DNA of 64,000 nt from Thermodesulfobacteriota bacterium (GTDB lineage Bacteria; Desulfobacterota; UBA8473): positions 1 to 64,000 of the forward strand of contig JBFLWQ010000003.1 of the NCBI GenBank assembly GCA_040757775.1, written 5' to 3'. The notes under the pieces are model-generated. The model worked only from the letters and a program-made list of their open reading frames with translations, was not told the origin of the DNA and searched no databases. This document shows, in pieces, positions 6,724 to 14,566 of the stretch; position 1 is the stretch's first letter, and each line of letters opens with the position of its first letter. The translations under genes and the position numbers were made by a program.

Positions 6724-8007
6724 ATGGCAAAAGAAAGGAAATTCTGGGATGAAGGGGTAGAGACTCTGCCTCTGGATAAGCTGAAGAAACTCCAGCTGGA
6801 CAGGCTTCAGGAGATGGCTACACGAGCTTATGAAAAGACGCCTTTCTATAGAAAGAAGTTTGATAAAGCAGGGGTAAAACCTTCGGACATCGCAACGCTG
6901 GAAGACATTCGCAAACTCCCCATAACTGAAGATGCTGACACTCGGGGAAAACCGATTATTGACAGGCTGGCTGTCCCTGAAGAAGAGGTCAAAGTCTTCA
7001 GCTCTACAACAGGTACCACTACAGGTATCCCCGAACCTCTGGCTTTTAACAAACATGACATTAACACTTTCTTTGATGGAGAAGCAAGGGGAAAATGGGC
7101 AATAGGGGTCAGACCGGATGATGTTGTCCAGATCATGACCAGGTGAGACACCTGTAGCTTCAGCTACAGACTGTTCGGGGCAACAGTCATAATGCCAGCT
7201 ATCCTTCGCTACAAACTAGACCAGGAGATAAACTTGGCTATAAAAGTCGGAGCCACAGTTATTGAATACATGCCCAGTTTCATGCTGGCGTACTTCGAGC
7301 GAGCCCGAGAAATAGGCATTGACATAAGACAGACGAAGTTGCGGATTGCAATAGGAATCGGTGAACCCTGGTCTGAAGCCAACAAGAAAAATTTCTTAGC
7401 CCAATATGGAATGCCCTATTTTTCATGGTGGGGATCTATGGATTTAGGCATAATGGGTGCTGATTGTGAAGCCCGAAGCGGAATGCACCTTTTCGCAGAC
7501 CGCTATATTATTGAGGTTGTTGATCCAGAAACGGGGAAAGCTCTTCCGGACGGGGAGGAAGGAGAATTCATCATTACCGCCCTGTCCAATCAGACGATGC
7601 CCCTCATCAGATACAGACCTGGAGATGTAGGAAGGATGTTTCCCTATGAACCCTGCTCATGCGGTCGAACCCTGCCGAGGATGAGCTCTGTCAGAGGGAG
7701 AGTTTCTCACTTAATTAACATCCGGGGCAAAAAGATTCTGCCACTTGATGTTGAGGAGGTAGTTGCAAGTATCGACGGTCTGGCAGGCGATTATATGGTG
7801 GACGTATACAAACCTGGAGAAATGGAAAAACTAAAGGTGAAGATAGAATATAAACCAGATGTACAAAACCTGAAGACCCTTAAGGATAAGGTGCATGAAG
7901 CGTTTCAGCGTAATTACGGCTTAGACAGCGATGTAGAACTGGTTCTAAAAGGGTCCCTTAGCACCGGCTTCGCATTTAAGACAGCCCGCATAACCAAAAC
8001 GTATTAG
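6724..8007 (+). pseudogene. PaaK-like AMP-dependent ligase, interrupted by in-frame TGA
   Basis: This is a phenylacetate-CoA-ligase-family (adenylate-forming) protein. The open frames 6724-7146 and 7192-8007 are in the same frame, separated only by a TGA at 7144-7146, and together give about 427 residues. The AMP-binding loop S-S-T-T-G-T-T-T-G-I-P-E-P lies near residues 97-109. The adenylation core R-Y-R-P-G-D-V-G and a C-terminal domain with a G-K-K-I-L-P-L-D-V-E hinge follow. Aligned with the next gene the length matches exactly across the stop, and the TGA sits where the paralogue has Tyr. So this is a point nonsense mutation or a recoded codon, not a deletion. A 7-bp hairpin lies 5 nt after the TGA. 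It is called a pseudogene by default; readthrough or selenocysteine is not excluded. Confidence 0.75.
7152..7169 (+). other. stem-loop just downstream of the in-frame TGA
   Basis: CTGTAGC, loop TTCA, GCTACAG form a perfect 7-bp stem starting 5 nt after the TGA at 7144-7146. Bacterial SECIS elements sit in about this place, but their apical loops usually carry G-U, and the spacing here is shorter. It may equally be a small dispersed palindrome. Confidence 0.5.
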
Positions 8008-8018
8008 GAGGAAACCAC

Positions 8019-9047
8019 ATGGAAGATAAAAGAAAATACTGGGATCCTGAAAAAGAGACAATGCCCTTGGATAAGCTCCAGGAACTTCAGGGGCAAAGGC
8101 TCCGGGTGTTGACAACACTTGCTTATGAAAAGACATCACTCTACCGTCGAAAATTCGATGAAGCAGGTATAAAACCATCAGATATAAAGACAGTTGAGGA
8201 TATCAGGAATCTCCCATTAACTGACGATGTAGAGGACATCCGAAACAGACCGCTCTCAGACAGACTGACCGTCCTGCCAGGGGAGATAGAAAGATTCAAT
8301 TCCACCTCCGGCACCACGACGGGTATGCCTGAGCCCATACCATTCAATAAGAAAGACACAGATACCCTTATAGACGCTGAGGCACAGGGAAGATGGACGG
8401 TAGGAGTAAGGCGTAATGATACAGCTCAGATCCTGACCAATTATGACATTTCTGAAATGGGCTATGACAGGTTAGGTGCAACATTTCTCCTTCTCAGCGC
8501 AGGAAGATTTATGCTGGACAAGCAGATAATGATAAGCAAGACGGCCGGGGTAACGGTTTTAGAGCATTTCCCAAGCCAGCTGAAGAGGTTTGCGTCCCAG
8601 GCACAGGAAATGGGAATCAATGTAAGAGACCTTCATTTAAGGATGATTATAGGTGTGGGAGAACCTCTTCCGGATTCCGAGAAAATTCAACTGGAGGAAC
8701 TCTTTGGTGCACCTGTAATGACCTTGTGGCATATGATGGAATCAGGACCCATCGCTGCAGAGTGTGAAGCAAGGAAAGGATTGCATATCTTTTCCCATCG
8801 GTCAATCCTTGAGGTTGTTGACCCTGAAAACGGAGAGGCACTTCCCTATGGTGAAGAGGGAGAATTGATTGTAACCCCCCTGCTATATGAAACGATGCCG
8901 CTAATCAGATACAGGACAGGTGATGTAGCAAAAATACTGCCCTATGAACCCTGTTCTTGTGGCCGCACACTGCCAAGGATGAGCCTTGTCAAAGGAAGGG
9001 TATCACAAATAACAGGCAGAAAGGGTAAAAAACGCGGGAGGCTATAA
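8019..9047 (+). CDS. PaaK-like AMP-dependent ligase, C-terminally truncated
   Basis: This is a tandem paralogue of the preceding ligase-like gene, 342 residues. It begins with a similar W-D-P-E-K-E-T-M-P-L-D-K-L-Q-E-L-Q segment. It has the adenylate-binding loop (S-T-S-G-T-T-T-G-M-P-E-P near 94-105), the A-E-C-E-A-R core and R-Y-R-T-G-D-V-A. It then stops shortly after the P-C-S-C-G-R-T-L-P-R-M-S segment, about 85 residues before the end of its neighbour, so the mobile C-terminal lid domain needed for thioesterification is missing. Past an A-run at about 9028, another frame briefly reads K-I-P-D-I, like the lost hinge, before its own stop. This suggests a frameshift. A good AGGAGG-type ribosome-binding site precedes it. 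The substrate is unknown. Confidence 0.75.
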   Translation: MEDKRKYWDPEKETMPLDKLQELQGQRLRVLTTLAYEKTSLYRRKFDEAGIKPSDIKTVEDIRNLPLTDDVEDIRNRPLSDRLTVLPGEIERFNSTSGTTTGMPEPIPFNKKDTDTLIDAEAQGRWTVGVRRNDTAQILTNYDISEMGYDRLGATFLLLSAGRFMLDKQIMISKTAGVTVLEHFPSQLKRFASQAQEMGINVRDLHLRMIIGVGEPLPDSEKIQLEELFGAPVMTLWHMMESGPIAAECEARKGLHIFSHRSILEVVDPENGEALPYGEEGELIVTPLLYETMPLIRYRTGDVAKILPYEPCSCGRTLPRMSLVKGRVSQITGRKGKKRGRL

Positions 9048-9083
9048 AATTCCGGACATTACGTCCTTTATCACCTGATATAT

Positions 9084-9605
9084 TTACATATCTTCTTCCA
9101 GGGCGAATTCCCACTTACAACTGACATCCTCAGGAGACTTTCTGGGAGGGCCATCCAGGAACCTTACCTTTACCCTGGGGTCAATACTCTCGGCGTATTT
9201 CTGGAAAACTATAGTTCCCACCGGTTCACATGTGAATTCTTTTCTCCCTGCCCTTTCCATTGCCTCAAGGGAAGGACACTTGTAAAGGGCAAAGACCCCT
9301 CTTTTCTCCGATACTTCCTCTATCTTCTGTTCCATACAGGGGACAAAGGCAGACTGTTTTAAGGTCTCAATAATCCCCGGAATACCTTCCTCTTTTATCC
9401 CAAGGGTCTTTCTCAACAACCTTGCTTCATAAGGAAAGTATCCTTCCCATGCCTTCGTATCCATCTCGAGGGCCGCCTCATAGCCAAACTTCTTTTCCAC
9501 TTCAAGAAACCAGAATCCGTCAAGGGCAAGAAATAATCTTGCATATACCTTTATCAGGTTTATCAGTTCCTCCTTAGAAAGCCTGGCGAGATCCATTTCC
9601 TTCAT
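9084..9605 (-). CDS. DUF6125 / ATC-hydrolase-like protein
   Basis: This 173-residue cytosolic protein has an N-terminal segment (L-S-K-E-E-L-I-N-L-I-K-V-Y-A, then D-G-F-W-F-L-x-V-E-x-K-F-G-Y-E-A-A) that I associate with DUF6125 proteins. The later part has spaced cysteines (about 112, 131, 146 and 164). Relatives are sometimes described as L-2-amino-thiazoline-4-carboxylate-hydrolase-like, but the activity is unproven. The start is preceded by AAGGAGG at good spacing. It converges on the ligase-like pair, and a functional link is possible but only inferred from position. Confidence 0.6.
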   Translation of the reverse strand: MKEMDLARLSKEELINLIKVYARLFLALDGFWFLEVEKKFGYEAALEMDTKAWEGYFPYEARLLRKTLGIKEEGIPGIIETLKQSAFVPCMEQKIEEVSEKRGVFALYKCPSLEAMERAGRKEFTCEPVGTIVFQKYAESIDPRVKVRFLDGPPRKSPEDVSCKWEFALEEDM

Positions 9606-9660
9606 AATACTAACCTCCTTGTGTATTTTAGAATACTTACCTATCTGTAATTCTTAAGCC

Positions 9661-9712
9661 TCAAGCATTCCCCCCGAATCCTTGAATCCTTGACTCCTCA
9701 TGATTTCACCAA
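9661..9712 (-). repeat. dispersed repeat, inverted copy at 31469-31541
   Basis: On the minus strand it reads TTGGTGAAATCATGAGG, then AAGGATTC units, then GGGGAATGCTTGAGGCT. The copy at 31469-31541 (plus strand) has the same flanks with a different number of GGATTC units. It lies in the gap downstream of mltG. Confidence 0.75.
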
Positions 9713-9734
9713 CTTTTTTGGAGATGATCCATGT

Positions 9735-10760
9735 TTATTGGTCAGACCCAGTCTCCTCCACGTTATCTTTTCCACTTTGATATTTCCAAACCGCCACGTT
9801 ATGTTCTCGCAGGCTGCTAGAAAAGCAGTGAGTACCATCATTCTTTGAAACAAAATAGAGATAACCTACTTTAGCAGGGAAAAGAGCGGCTCTTATAGAG
9901 TCCTCTCCTGGGTTAGCAATCGGACCTGGAGGAAGCTTGTAATGTAAGTAGGTGTTGTAAGGGCTCCTTCTTTTGAGATGCCTTTTAGTTATATTGCCAT
10001 CGAAATTGGCAATACCATAGATAACAGTTGGATCACTTTGCAGTTTGATACCCTTCTTAAGCCTGTTATGGAATACAGCCGAGATTAAAGGGCGCTCCGA
10101 TGGTTTTCCAGTCTCCTTTTCAATAATAGAGGCAAGGGTAACAACTTTTTTCATTGTAAACCCCAACTGTTTTGCTCTTCCATCGTATCTACTGGTATAA
10201 ACCCTTTTAAACCGGCTTACCATCATTTTCAATATATTGCTTTCGCCTATATATCGGGGCATACTGTAGGTATCCGGGAACAAATAACCCTCTAGGCTAT
10301 CCCCCTCGATTCCCAAAGATGATATAAAAGAGGGGTCAAAACACTTTTCAAGAAAACTTTCACTATTGGCGAGTTCGAGACTGTCCAGTAAATCTGCTAC
10401 CTGATATATATTATACCCCTCCGGTATTGTAACAAAATGCTCAACTACCTTTCCTTTAACCAATATATCCAATATCTCTAAAGGCACCATGGCTGTATTC
10501 AGGGAATACTCTCCCGGTTTAATCCTCTTAGCTGCCTGATGGAATCTAACTAATAAGGAAAACCCCCTTATATCTTTAATAATCCCTTCCTGTTTCAGAA
10601 GCTCAGCCGCTTCAGTGAAAGTGGCTCCTGGATGAATATAGACCACTTTATAGATCTTTGTATAGCTGGCAGGAGTAGCAAGATACAGAAAGATACTCAG
10701 TGCCACTAATAGTCCCAGGACAATCAACAACATCAGGATATAAGAAATAGCTCTCTTCAT
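9735..10760 (-). CDS. mltG: Endolytic murein transglycosylase MltG (YceG-like)
   Basis: This is an inner-membrane peptidoglycan lytic transglycosylase thought to terminate nascent glycan strands. It has 341 residues. One N-terminal transmembrane helix (about 5-27) is followed by a LysM-like part (about 40-110) and the YceG catalytic domain. The catalytic Glu lies in A-S-I-I-E-K-E-T-G near 214-222, followed by A-V-F-x-N-R-L, the L-Q-S-D-P-T-V-x-Y-G motif, S-P-Y-N-T-Y and L-P-P-G-P-I-x-N-P-G. It follows ruvX by 6 nt, a common order in bacteria. Confidence 0.95.
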   Translation of the reverse strand: MKRAISYILMLLIVLGLLVALSIFLYLATPASYTKIYKVVYIHPGATFTEAAELLKQEGIIKDIRGFSLLVRFHQAAKRIKPGEYSLNTAMVPLEILDILVKGKVVEHFVTIPEGYNIYQVADLLDSLELANSESFLEKCFDPSFISSLGIEGDSLEGYLFPDTYSMPRYIGESNILKMMVSRFKRVYTSRYDGRAKQLGFTMKKVVTLASIIEKETGKPSERPLISAVFHNRLKKGIKLQSDPTVIYGIANFDGNITKRHLKRRSPYNTYLHYKLPPGPIANPGEDSIRAALFPAKVGYLYFVSKNDGTHCFSSSLREHNVAVWKYQSGKDNVEETGSDQ

Positions 10761-10766
10761 TTTAGC

Positions 10767-11180
10767 TTACCCTGTCCTGCTGTCTAAGTATCCCTGCAAA
10801 ATGAATACTGCTGCCATTTTATTGATAACCTTCTTCCTCTTCTTACGACTGATATCCGCCTCTAACAAAAACCTGTTGGCAGCTACTGTAGAGAGCCGTT
10901 CGTCCCACGCAATTACAGGGATATTCAGAATCTTTTTAATGGTCTCTACCAGGGCTAGCACCTCTTCTGCCTGCTTACCTATGGTACCATCCATATTTTT
11001 AGGCAGCCCCACTACTATCTCTAAAGGATTATATTGGTCCATCAGCTTCCTGAGTTCTTCAAGGTCGCTATCCAGATTCTTACGCGTTATAGTCGTAACC
11101 CCTTGAGCGGTCCATCCCATATCATCGCTCACTGCCACACCAATGGTCTTACTCCCCACATCCAGACCCATTATCCTCAT
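10767..11180 (-). CDS. ruvX: Putative pre-16S rRNA nuclease / Holliday junction resolvase YqgF
   Basis: This is a 137-residue RNase H-fold nuclease of the YqgF/RuvX family. The first catalytic Asp is in [12 protein letters not shown] near residue 6. V-V-G-L-P is near 58, and the D-E-R-L-S-T segment with the catalytic Asp near 94. The C-terminal A-A-x-x-I-L-Q-x-Y-L motif is intact. In E. coli the protein processes the 16S rRNA 5' end. It is transcribed with mltG. Confidence 0.95.
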   Translation of the reverse strand: MRIMGLDVGSKTIGVAVSDDMGWTAQGVTTITRKNLDSDLEELRKLMDQYNPLEIVVGLPKNMDGTIGKQAEEVLALVETIKKILNIPVIAWDERLSTVAANRFLLEADISRKKRKKVINKMAAVFILQGYLDSRTG

Positions 11181-11289
11181 GTATCCTTCTCCAAGATTTT
11201 AGAATCAGACAGGTAAAAACCGGGCAAATTTATTGATTATGATATAATATACGCAACCTGGAAGTCAAGGAATTTGGACGTTTTTGTTC

Positions 11290-11318
11290 TTGACTAACTT
11301 ATATATCTCAAGTAAATT
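11290..11318 (+). promoter_or_regulatory. candidate promoter for the P1 peptidase-birA pair
   Basis: TTGACT (11290-11295), a 17-nt spacer and TAAATT (11313-11318) give a reasonable sigma70 pattern 67 nt before the start codon. A second -10-like TATAAT at 11243-11248 has no good -35 partner. Confidence 0.4.
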
Positions 11319-11333
11319 AGCTAAGTCAACTAC

Positions 11334-11351
11334 CATCGGCTAAAACCGATG
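11334..11351. repeat. hairpin with CTAAAA loop in the 5' leader
   Basis: CATCGG, loop CTAAAA, CCGATG. The context GTCAACTAC before the stem and ATTTGAGG after it resembles the end hairpins left by IS200/IS605-type elements and their REP-like derivatives. No transposase is nearby, and there is no upstream plus-strand gene for it to terminate. Confidence 0.4.
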
Positions 11352-11385
11352 ATTTGAGGATTCAAGGATAATAAAAGGTCATTTC

Positions 11386-12363
11386 ATGTTTAATGCGATA
11401 ACGGATGTAGAAGGGATCAGGGTAGGACATGCCAGCGACTTTGAAGGTCTTACAGGGTGTACCGTAATCCTCTGTGAAGACGGGGCAACCGGCGGGATCG
11501 ACATCAGAGGATCAGCGGCAGGAACACGCCAGACAGATTCCCTCCAGTCACAGCATCTCCTTGAAGAGGTCTATGCTATTCTCTTAGCTGGTGGGAGTGC
11601 CTTTGGCCTCGATGCTGCCGGAGGAGTAATGAAATATCTGGAAGAAAAGGGAAAGGGGTTTCCCACCTCTGCCACAAAAGTCCCTATCGTACCAACCGCA
11701 ATAATCTATGACCTTTCCTTCGGAAGCTACAAGGTCCGACCCAATAAGGAGATGGGCTATAAAGCCTGTAAGGCTGCAACATCTGGAAAAGTCAAGGAGG
11801 GAAGCATTGGAGTGGGTACAGGAGCTACTGTTGGCAAGCTCTTTGGTATCGAGAGGGCAATGAAGGGAGGGTTTGGCACAGCCTCCAAAAAACTCTCAAA
11901 TGGCCTGATTGTAGGAGCGGCTGTTGCAGTAAACGCATTCGGTGATGTAGTAAACAACGAGATTAGAGAAATAATTGCTGGTGCCAGGGATTCCGAGGAT
12001 GGGCATTCGCTTATAAACTCTTTTGAACATATGAAGAAAGGGATAACGGGCAAAGAGGAATTCTTTCAGAATACAACCCTTGGGGTTGTGGCTACCAACG
12101 CCCTTTTAACTAAAATGCAGGCAATCAAGGTTGCCCAGATGGCACACACGGGGTTTGCCAAAACAATATCCCCAATACATCTGTCGTCTGATGGAGATCT
12201 GGTCATCACCCTTTCAACACGTAAATTAAAGGCAGAGATTAATACCATTGGACTTCTGGCTGAAGAGGCTATAATCGAAGCGGTCAAAAGAGCAGTCATT
12301 GCCGCTGATGGTTTCGGGATTGTACCGGCTTATAAGGATATTGTTAAGAATCACATCCCTTGA
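11386..12363 (+). CDS. P1 family peptidase (DmpA/S58-type)
   Basis: This 325-residue protein is of the DmpA-type aminopeptidase family (S58), whose members self-cleave into two chains. The start (I-T-D-V-E-G-I-R-V-G-H) and the G-G-S-A-F-G-L-D-A-A-G-G-V glycine-rich segment near 66-78 are characteristic. The likely autocleavage/nucleophile site is the N-T-T-L-G-V-V-A-T-N segment near 229-238. It has Thr where DmpA has Ser, so the nucleophile may be Thr. Natural substrates of this branch are unknown. birA starts 1 nt after its stop, so the two genes are coupled. Confidence 0.85.
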   Translation: MFNAITDVEGIRVGHASDFEGLTGCTVILCEDGATGGIDIRGSAAGTRQTDSLQSQHLLEEVYAILLAGGSAFGLDAAGGVMKYLEEKGKGFPTSATKVPIVPTAIIYDLSFGSYKVRPNKEMGYKACKAATSGKVKEGSIGVGTGATVGKLFGIERAMKGGFGTASKKLSNGLIVGAAVAVNAFGDVVNNEIREIIAGARDSEDGHSLINSFEHMKKGITGKEEFFQNTTLGVVATNALLTKMQAIKVAQMAHTGFAKTISPIHLSSDGDLVITLSTRKLKAEINTIGLLAEEAIIEAVKRAVIAADGFGIVPAYKDIVKNHIP

Positions 12364-12364
12364 A

Positions 12365-13354
12365 ATGATGTCTTTTGTAAACAACACTAAAGAAGTACTA
12401 CGATTACTCAAAGATGCCGAAGGATACATATCCGGCGAGAGAGTCGCCCGGGGATTAAACATCTCAAGGGCAGCTGTCTGGAAACAGATATGTAAACTTC
12501 GGAAAGAGGGGTTTTGTATTGATGCCCAATCCAGATTAGGTTATCACCTGGTTATCCCCCCTGATAAGCTGATCCCCCTGGAAATCAAAGATGGCATTAA
12601 GACATCCTTCGTTGGACAGGAGATATTCTATTATCCAAAGACAGAATCAACAAATTTAATCGCCAAAAACCTGGCAATAAATGAAGCCAAAGAGGGAACT
12701 GTTGTCACAGCGGAGGAGCAGACTAAGGGGAGAGGCAGACTTGATAGAAGCTGGTTATCCCCTGCGTATAAAAATATTCTTATGTCTATAATCTTTCGTC
12801 CGGATGTTCGACCTTCGCAGGTATTCTCATTAACAATGCTTACCTCCCTGGCTGTAGTCAAGGCAATTAAAGCCATTACTACACTAAACGCTCTCATAAA
12901 ATGGCCCAATGATATATACATAGGTGGTAAGAAAATAGGGGGGATTCTGACAGAGTTTAGCGCTGAACATGACCGGGTAAACTTTGTAATTGTGGGAGTA
13001 GGGTTAAACGTGAATTTTGATCCTTCAATTTATCCGGAAATTAAGGATACTGCTACGAGCCTTTCAAAGGCATTGGGAAAAGAAATCTCCAGAGTAGTAC
13101 TGCTCCGATCTATTCTAGAAGAGACAGAGAAAGGCTACAATTTACTTAAGAAAGGCAAGGTTACTCAAATCCGTAATGAATGGAATGCACACTCTTTAAT
13201 AACCGGAAAACCTGTAAGGATAGCCTCTTTCGGTATCACAGAAGAGGGGGTTGCTGAATCCGTGGATGAAGATGGTTGTCTTATTCTTCTGGATTATAAA
13301 GGTAAAAGAAAGAGGATTTTCAGTGGAGATGTATCCTTAAAGATTGACCGATAA
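12365..13354 (+). CDS. birA: Bifunctional biotin ligase / biotin operon repressor BirA
   Basis: This protein ligates biotin to carboxyl carrier proteins, using ATP, and as a dimer represses biotin genes. The chosen start (ATG, one base after the peptidase stop) gives 329 residues. The N-terminal winged helix is about residues 5-65 (I-S-G-E-R-V-A-R-G-L-N-I-S-R-A-A-V-W-K). The ligase core has G-R-G-R-L-D-R-S-W near 119-127 and K-W-P-N-D-I-Y-x-x-x-K-K-I-G-G-I-L-T-E near 180-198. The C-terminal SH3-like part is near 275-328. The HTH domain makes this the repressor type, consistent with the operator found just downstream. Confidence 0.95.
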   Translation: MMSFVNNTKEVLRLLKDAEGYISGERVARGLNISRAAVWKQICKLRKEGFCIDAQSRLGYHLVIPPDKLIPLEIKDGIKTSFVGQEIFYYPKTESTNLIAKNLAINEAKEGTVVTAEEQTKGRGRLDRSWLSPAYKNILMSIIFRPDVRPSQVFSLTMLTSLAVVKAIKAITTLNALIKWPNDIYIGGKKIGGILTEFSAEHDRVNFVIVGVGLNVNFDPSIYPEIKDTATSLSKALGKEISRVVLLRSILEETEKGYNLLKKGKVTQIRNEWNAHSLITGKPVRIASFGITEEGVAESVDEDGCLILLDYKGKRKRIFSGDVSLKIDR

Positions 13355-13369
13355 TTTTTTTTGGTCTAT

Positions 13370-13401
13370 TTGTAAACCATATAATTGGTAATGGTTGACA
13401 T
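13370..13401 (+). promoter_or_regulatory. BirA operator overlapping the bio promoter
   Basis: TTGTAAACC (13370-13378), 14 nt, GGTTGACAT (13393-13401). The known BirA site is TTGTAAACC-N14/15-GGTTTACAA; the left half is perfect and the right half has two changes. A perfect -10 box TATAAT lies in the spacer (13380-13385), so bound BirA would cover the promoter. It has no good -35 box at normal spacing. TTGACA in the right half could instead be a -35 box, with only poor -10 candidates. It precedes bioB by 129 nt. Confidence 0.8.
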
Positions 13402-13428
13402 TAAACTGAAATCCCCCTTTTTTTATGA

Positions 13429-13463
13429 GATTGCTTCATCCGCCTCTGGTGGATTCGCAATGA
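13429..13463. repeat. REP-like nested palindrome before bioB
   Basis: Outer arms ATTGC and GCAAT surround an inner TCCGCC-TCT-GGTGGA palindrome. The inner core recurs at 33959-33973, 41906-41920 and, degenerately, 62588-62602. It lies in the bioB leader between the operator and the AAGGAG ribosome-binding site (13517-13522). Confidence 0.6.
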
Positions 13464-13530
13464 CGTCTACAGATAAGTAGCCGTTTGAATACAACTTGGT
13501 ATAACACATATTTACTAAGGAGATCTCAAA

Positions 13531-14517
13531 GTGTTAAAATTCCTTTATGGATTAACGGATAGGGTTTTAGGAGGCGGAGAGGTTACCTTTGAAGAGGCAT
13601 CTCGCCTTATGGAGATCACAAAACAGAGAGATATAGTTTCTTTGATCAATTTCGCCAATATCATACGGGAAGAACTCAAAGGTCCCGTTATTGACCTTTG
13701 TGCTATTATAAATGCGAAATCGGGCAGGTGCAGCGAAGACTGTGCCTTCTGTTCCCAGTCGGCTCATTACCCCACTGATATTGAAAGATACCCTCTGGTA
13801 ACTGAGGAGAAAATTGTAGAAAGTGCAAAAGAAGCCTCTAACATTGGGGCGAACAGGTTTGGCATAGTTGTAAGCGGAGAAAATGTCAAGGACCCTGGAG
13901 AATTGAAGTCTATATGCACAGCAATCGAGGATATGTCCTCCACGGTAGCCATAGGAAGATGCGCCTCATTGGGAACGCTTACAAGAGAAACTGCCCGTGA
14001 CTTGAAGAAAGCGGGTTTGGAGCGCTATCACCATAATCTGGAAACATCAGAGAGCTTCTTCCCAGAGATATGCACAACCCACTCATATCAGGAAAGAGTA
14101 AACACAGTCAAGATAGCAAAGGAACAGGGGTTCAAGGTTTGTTGTGGTGGAATACTTGGTATTGGAGAGACTCCGGTGCAGAGAGTGGAATTCGCCTTTG
14201 CCCTGAAAGAATTGGAAGTGGATTCCATACCCCTTAACTTTTTAAATCCCATATCCGGGACACCATTAGAAAATGCTCCTCCTATTCCCCCAATGGAGTT
14301 ATTGAAGATTATAGCAATATTCCGATTTATTCATCCCATAAAGGATATAAGGATATGTGGTGGAAGGCAAAGAAATCTGAGAGGTATTCAGCCCCTGATG
14401 TATCTGGCAGGTGCAAATGCATCCATGATAGGAAATTATCTGACTACCCCCGGCAGTAATCCCAAGGAGGATTTACAATTGATAGAGGATTTGATGCTGG
14501 TACCCCAGCCCCAGTAA
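13531..14517 (+). CDS. bioB: Biotin synthase
   Basis: This radical SAM enzyme inserts sulfur into dethiobiotin. It has 328 residues and a GTG start, set by AAGGAG 8 nt upstream. The radical SAM cluster motif is C-x3-C-x2-C in G-R-C-S-E-D-C-A-F-C-S-Q near residues 66-76. The family residues for the auxiliary cluster are visible (A-I-G-R-C-A near 143; the Cys-Cys of K-V-C-C-G-G near 203). Y-H-H-N-L-E-T-S and G-G-R are also present. The stop codon lies inside a GTAGGGGCAC-family repeat. It is the first gene of the bio operon under the BirA operator. Confidence 0.97.
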   Translation: MLKFLYGLTDRVLGGGEVTFEEASRLMEITKQRDIVSLINFANIIREELKGPVIDLCAIINAKSGRCSEDCAFCSQSAHYPTDIERYPLVTEEKIVESAKEASNIGANRFGIVVSGENVKDPGELKSICTAIEDMSSTVAIGRCASLGTLTRETARDLKKAGLERYHHNLETSESFFPEICTTHSYQERVNTVKIAKEQGFKVCCGGILGIGETPVQRVEFAFALKELEVDSIPLNFLNPISGTPLENAPPIPPMELLKIIAIFRFIHPIKDIRICGGRQRNLRGIQPLMYLAGANASMIGNYLTTPGSNPKEDLQLIEDLMLVPQPQ

Positions 14518-14542
14518 GGGCACGGCGCCGCCATGCACCTAC
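14514..14542 (+). repeat. degenerate GTAGGGGCAC palindrome over the bioB stop codon
   Basis: The segment starts GTAAGGGCACGGC and ends CCATGCACCTAC, an imperfect inverse of the first arm. The TAA stop of bioB is contained in its first arm. It belongs with the copies at 4126-4153, 5354-5380 and 40886-40913. Confidence 0.6.
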
Positions 14543-14566
14543 TAAAAGAACATACAGGAGACATAA

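Noticed and set aside
7152-7169. Hairpin as a true SECIS element
   Set aside because: Loop TTCA lacks the usual G-U, spacing from the TGA is short, and the paralogue has Tyr rather than Cys. It is kept only as a possibility in the findings.
13395-13423. TTGACA-based promoter in the right BirA half-site
   Set aside because: At 17-19 nt only poor T-runs are available as a -10 box. The TATAAT in the operator spacer is the better core, despite its weak -35.
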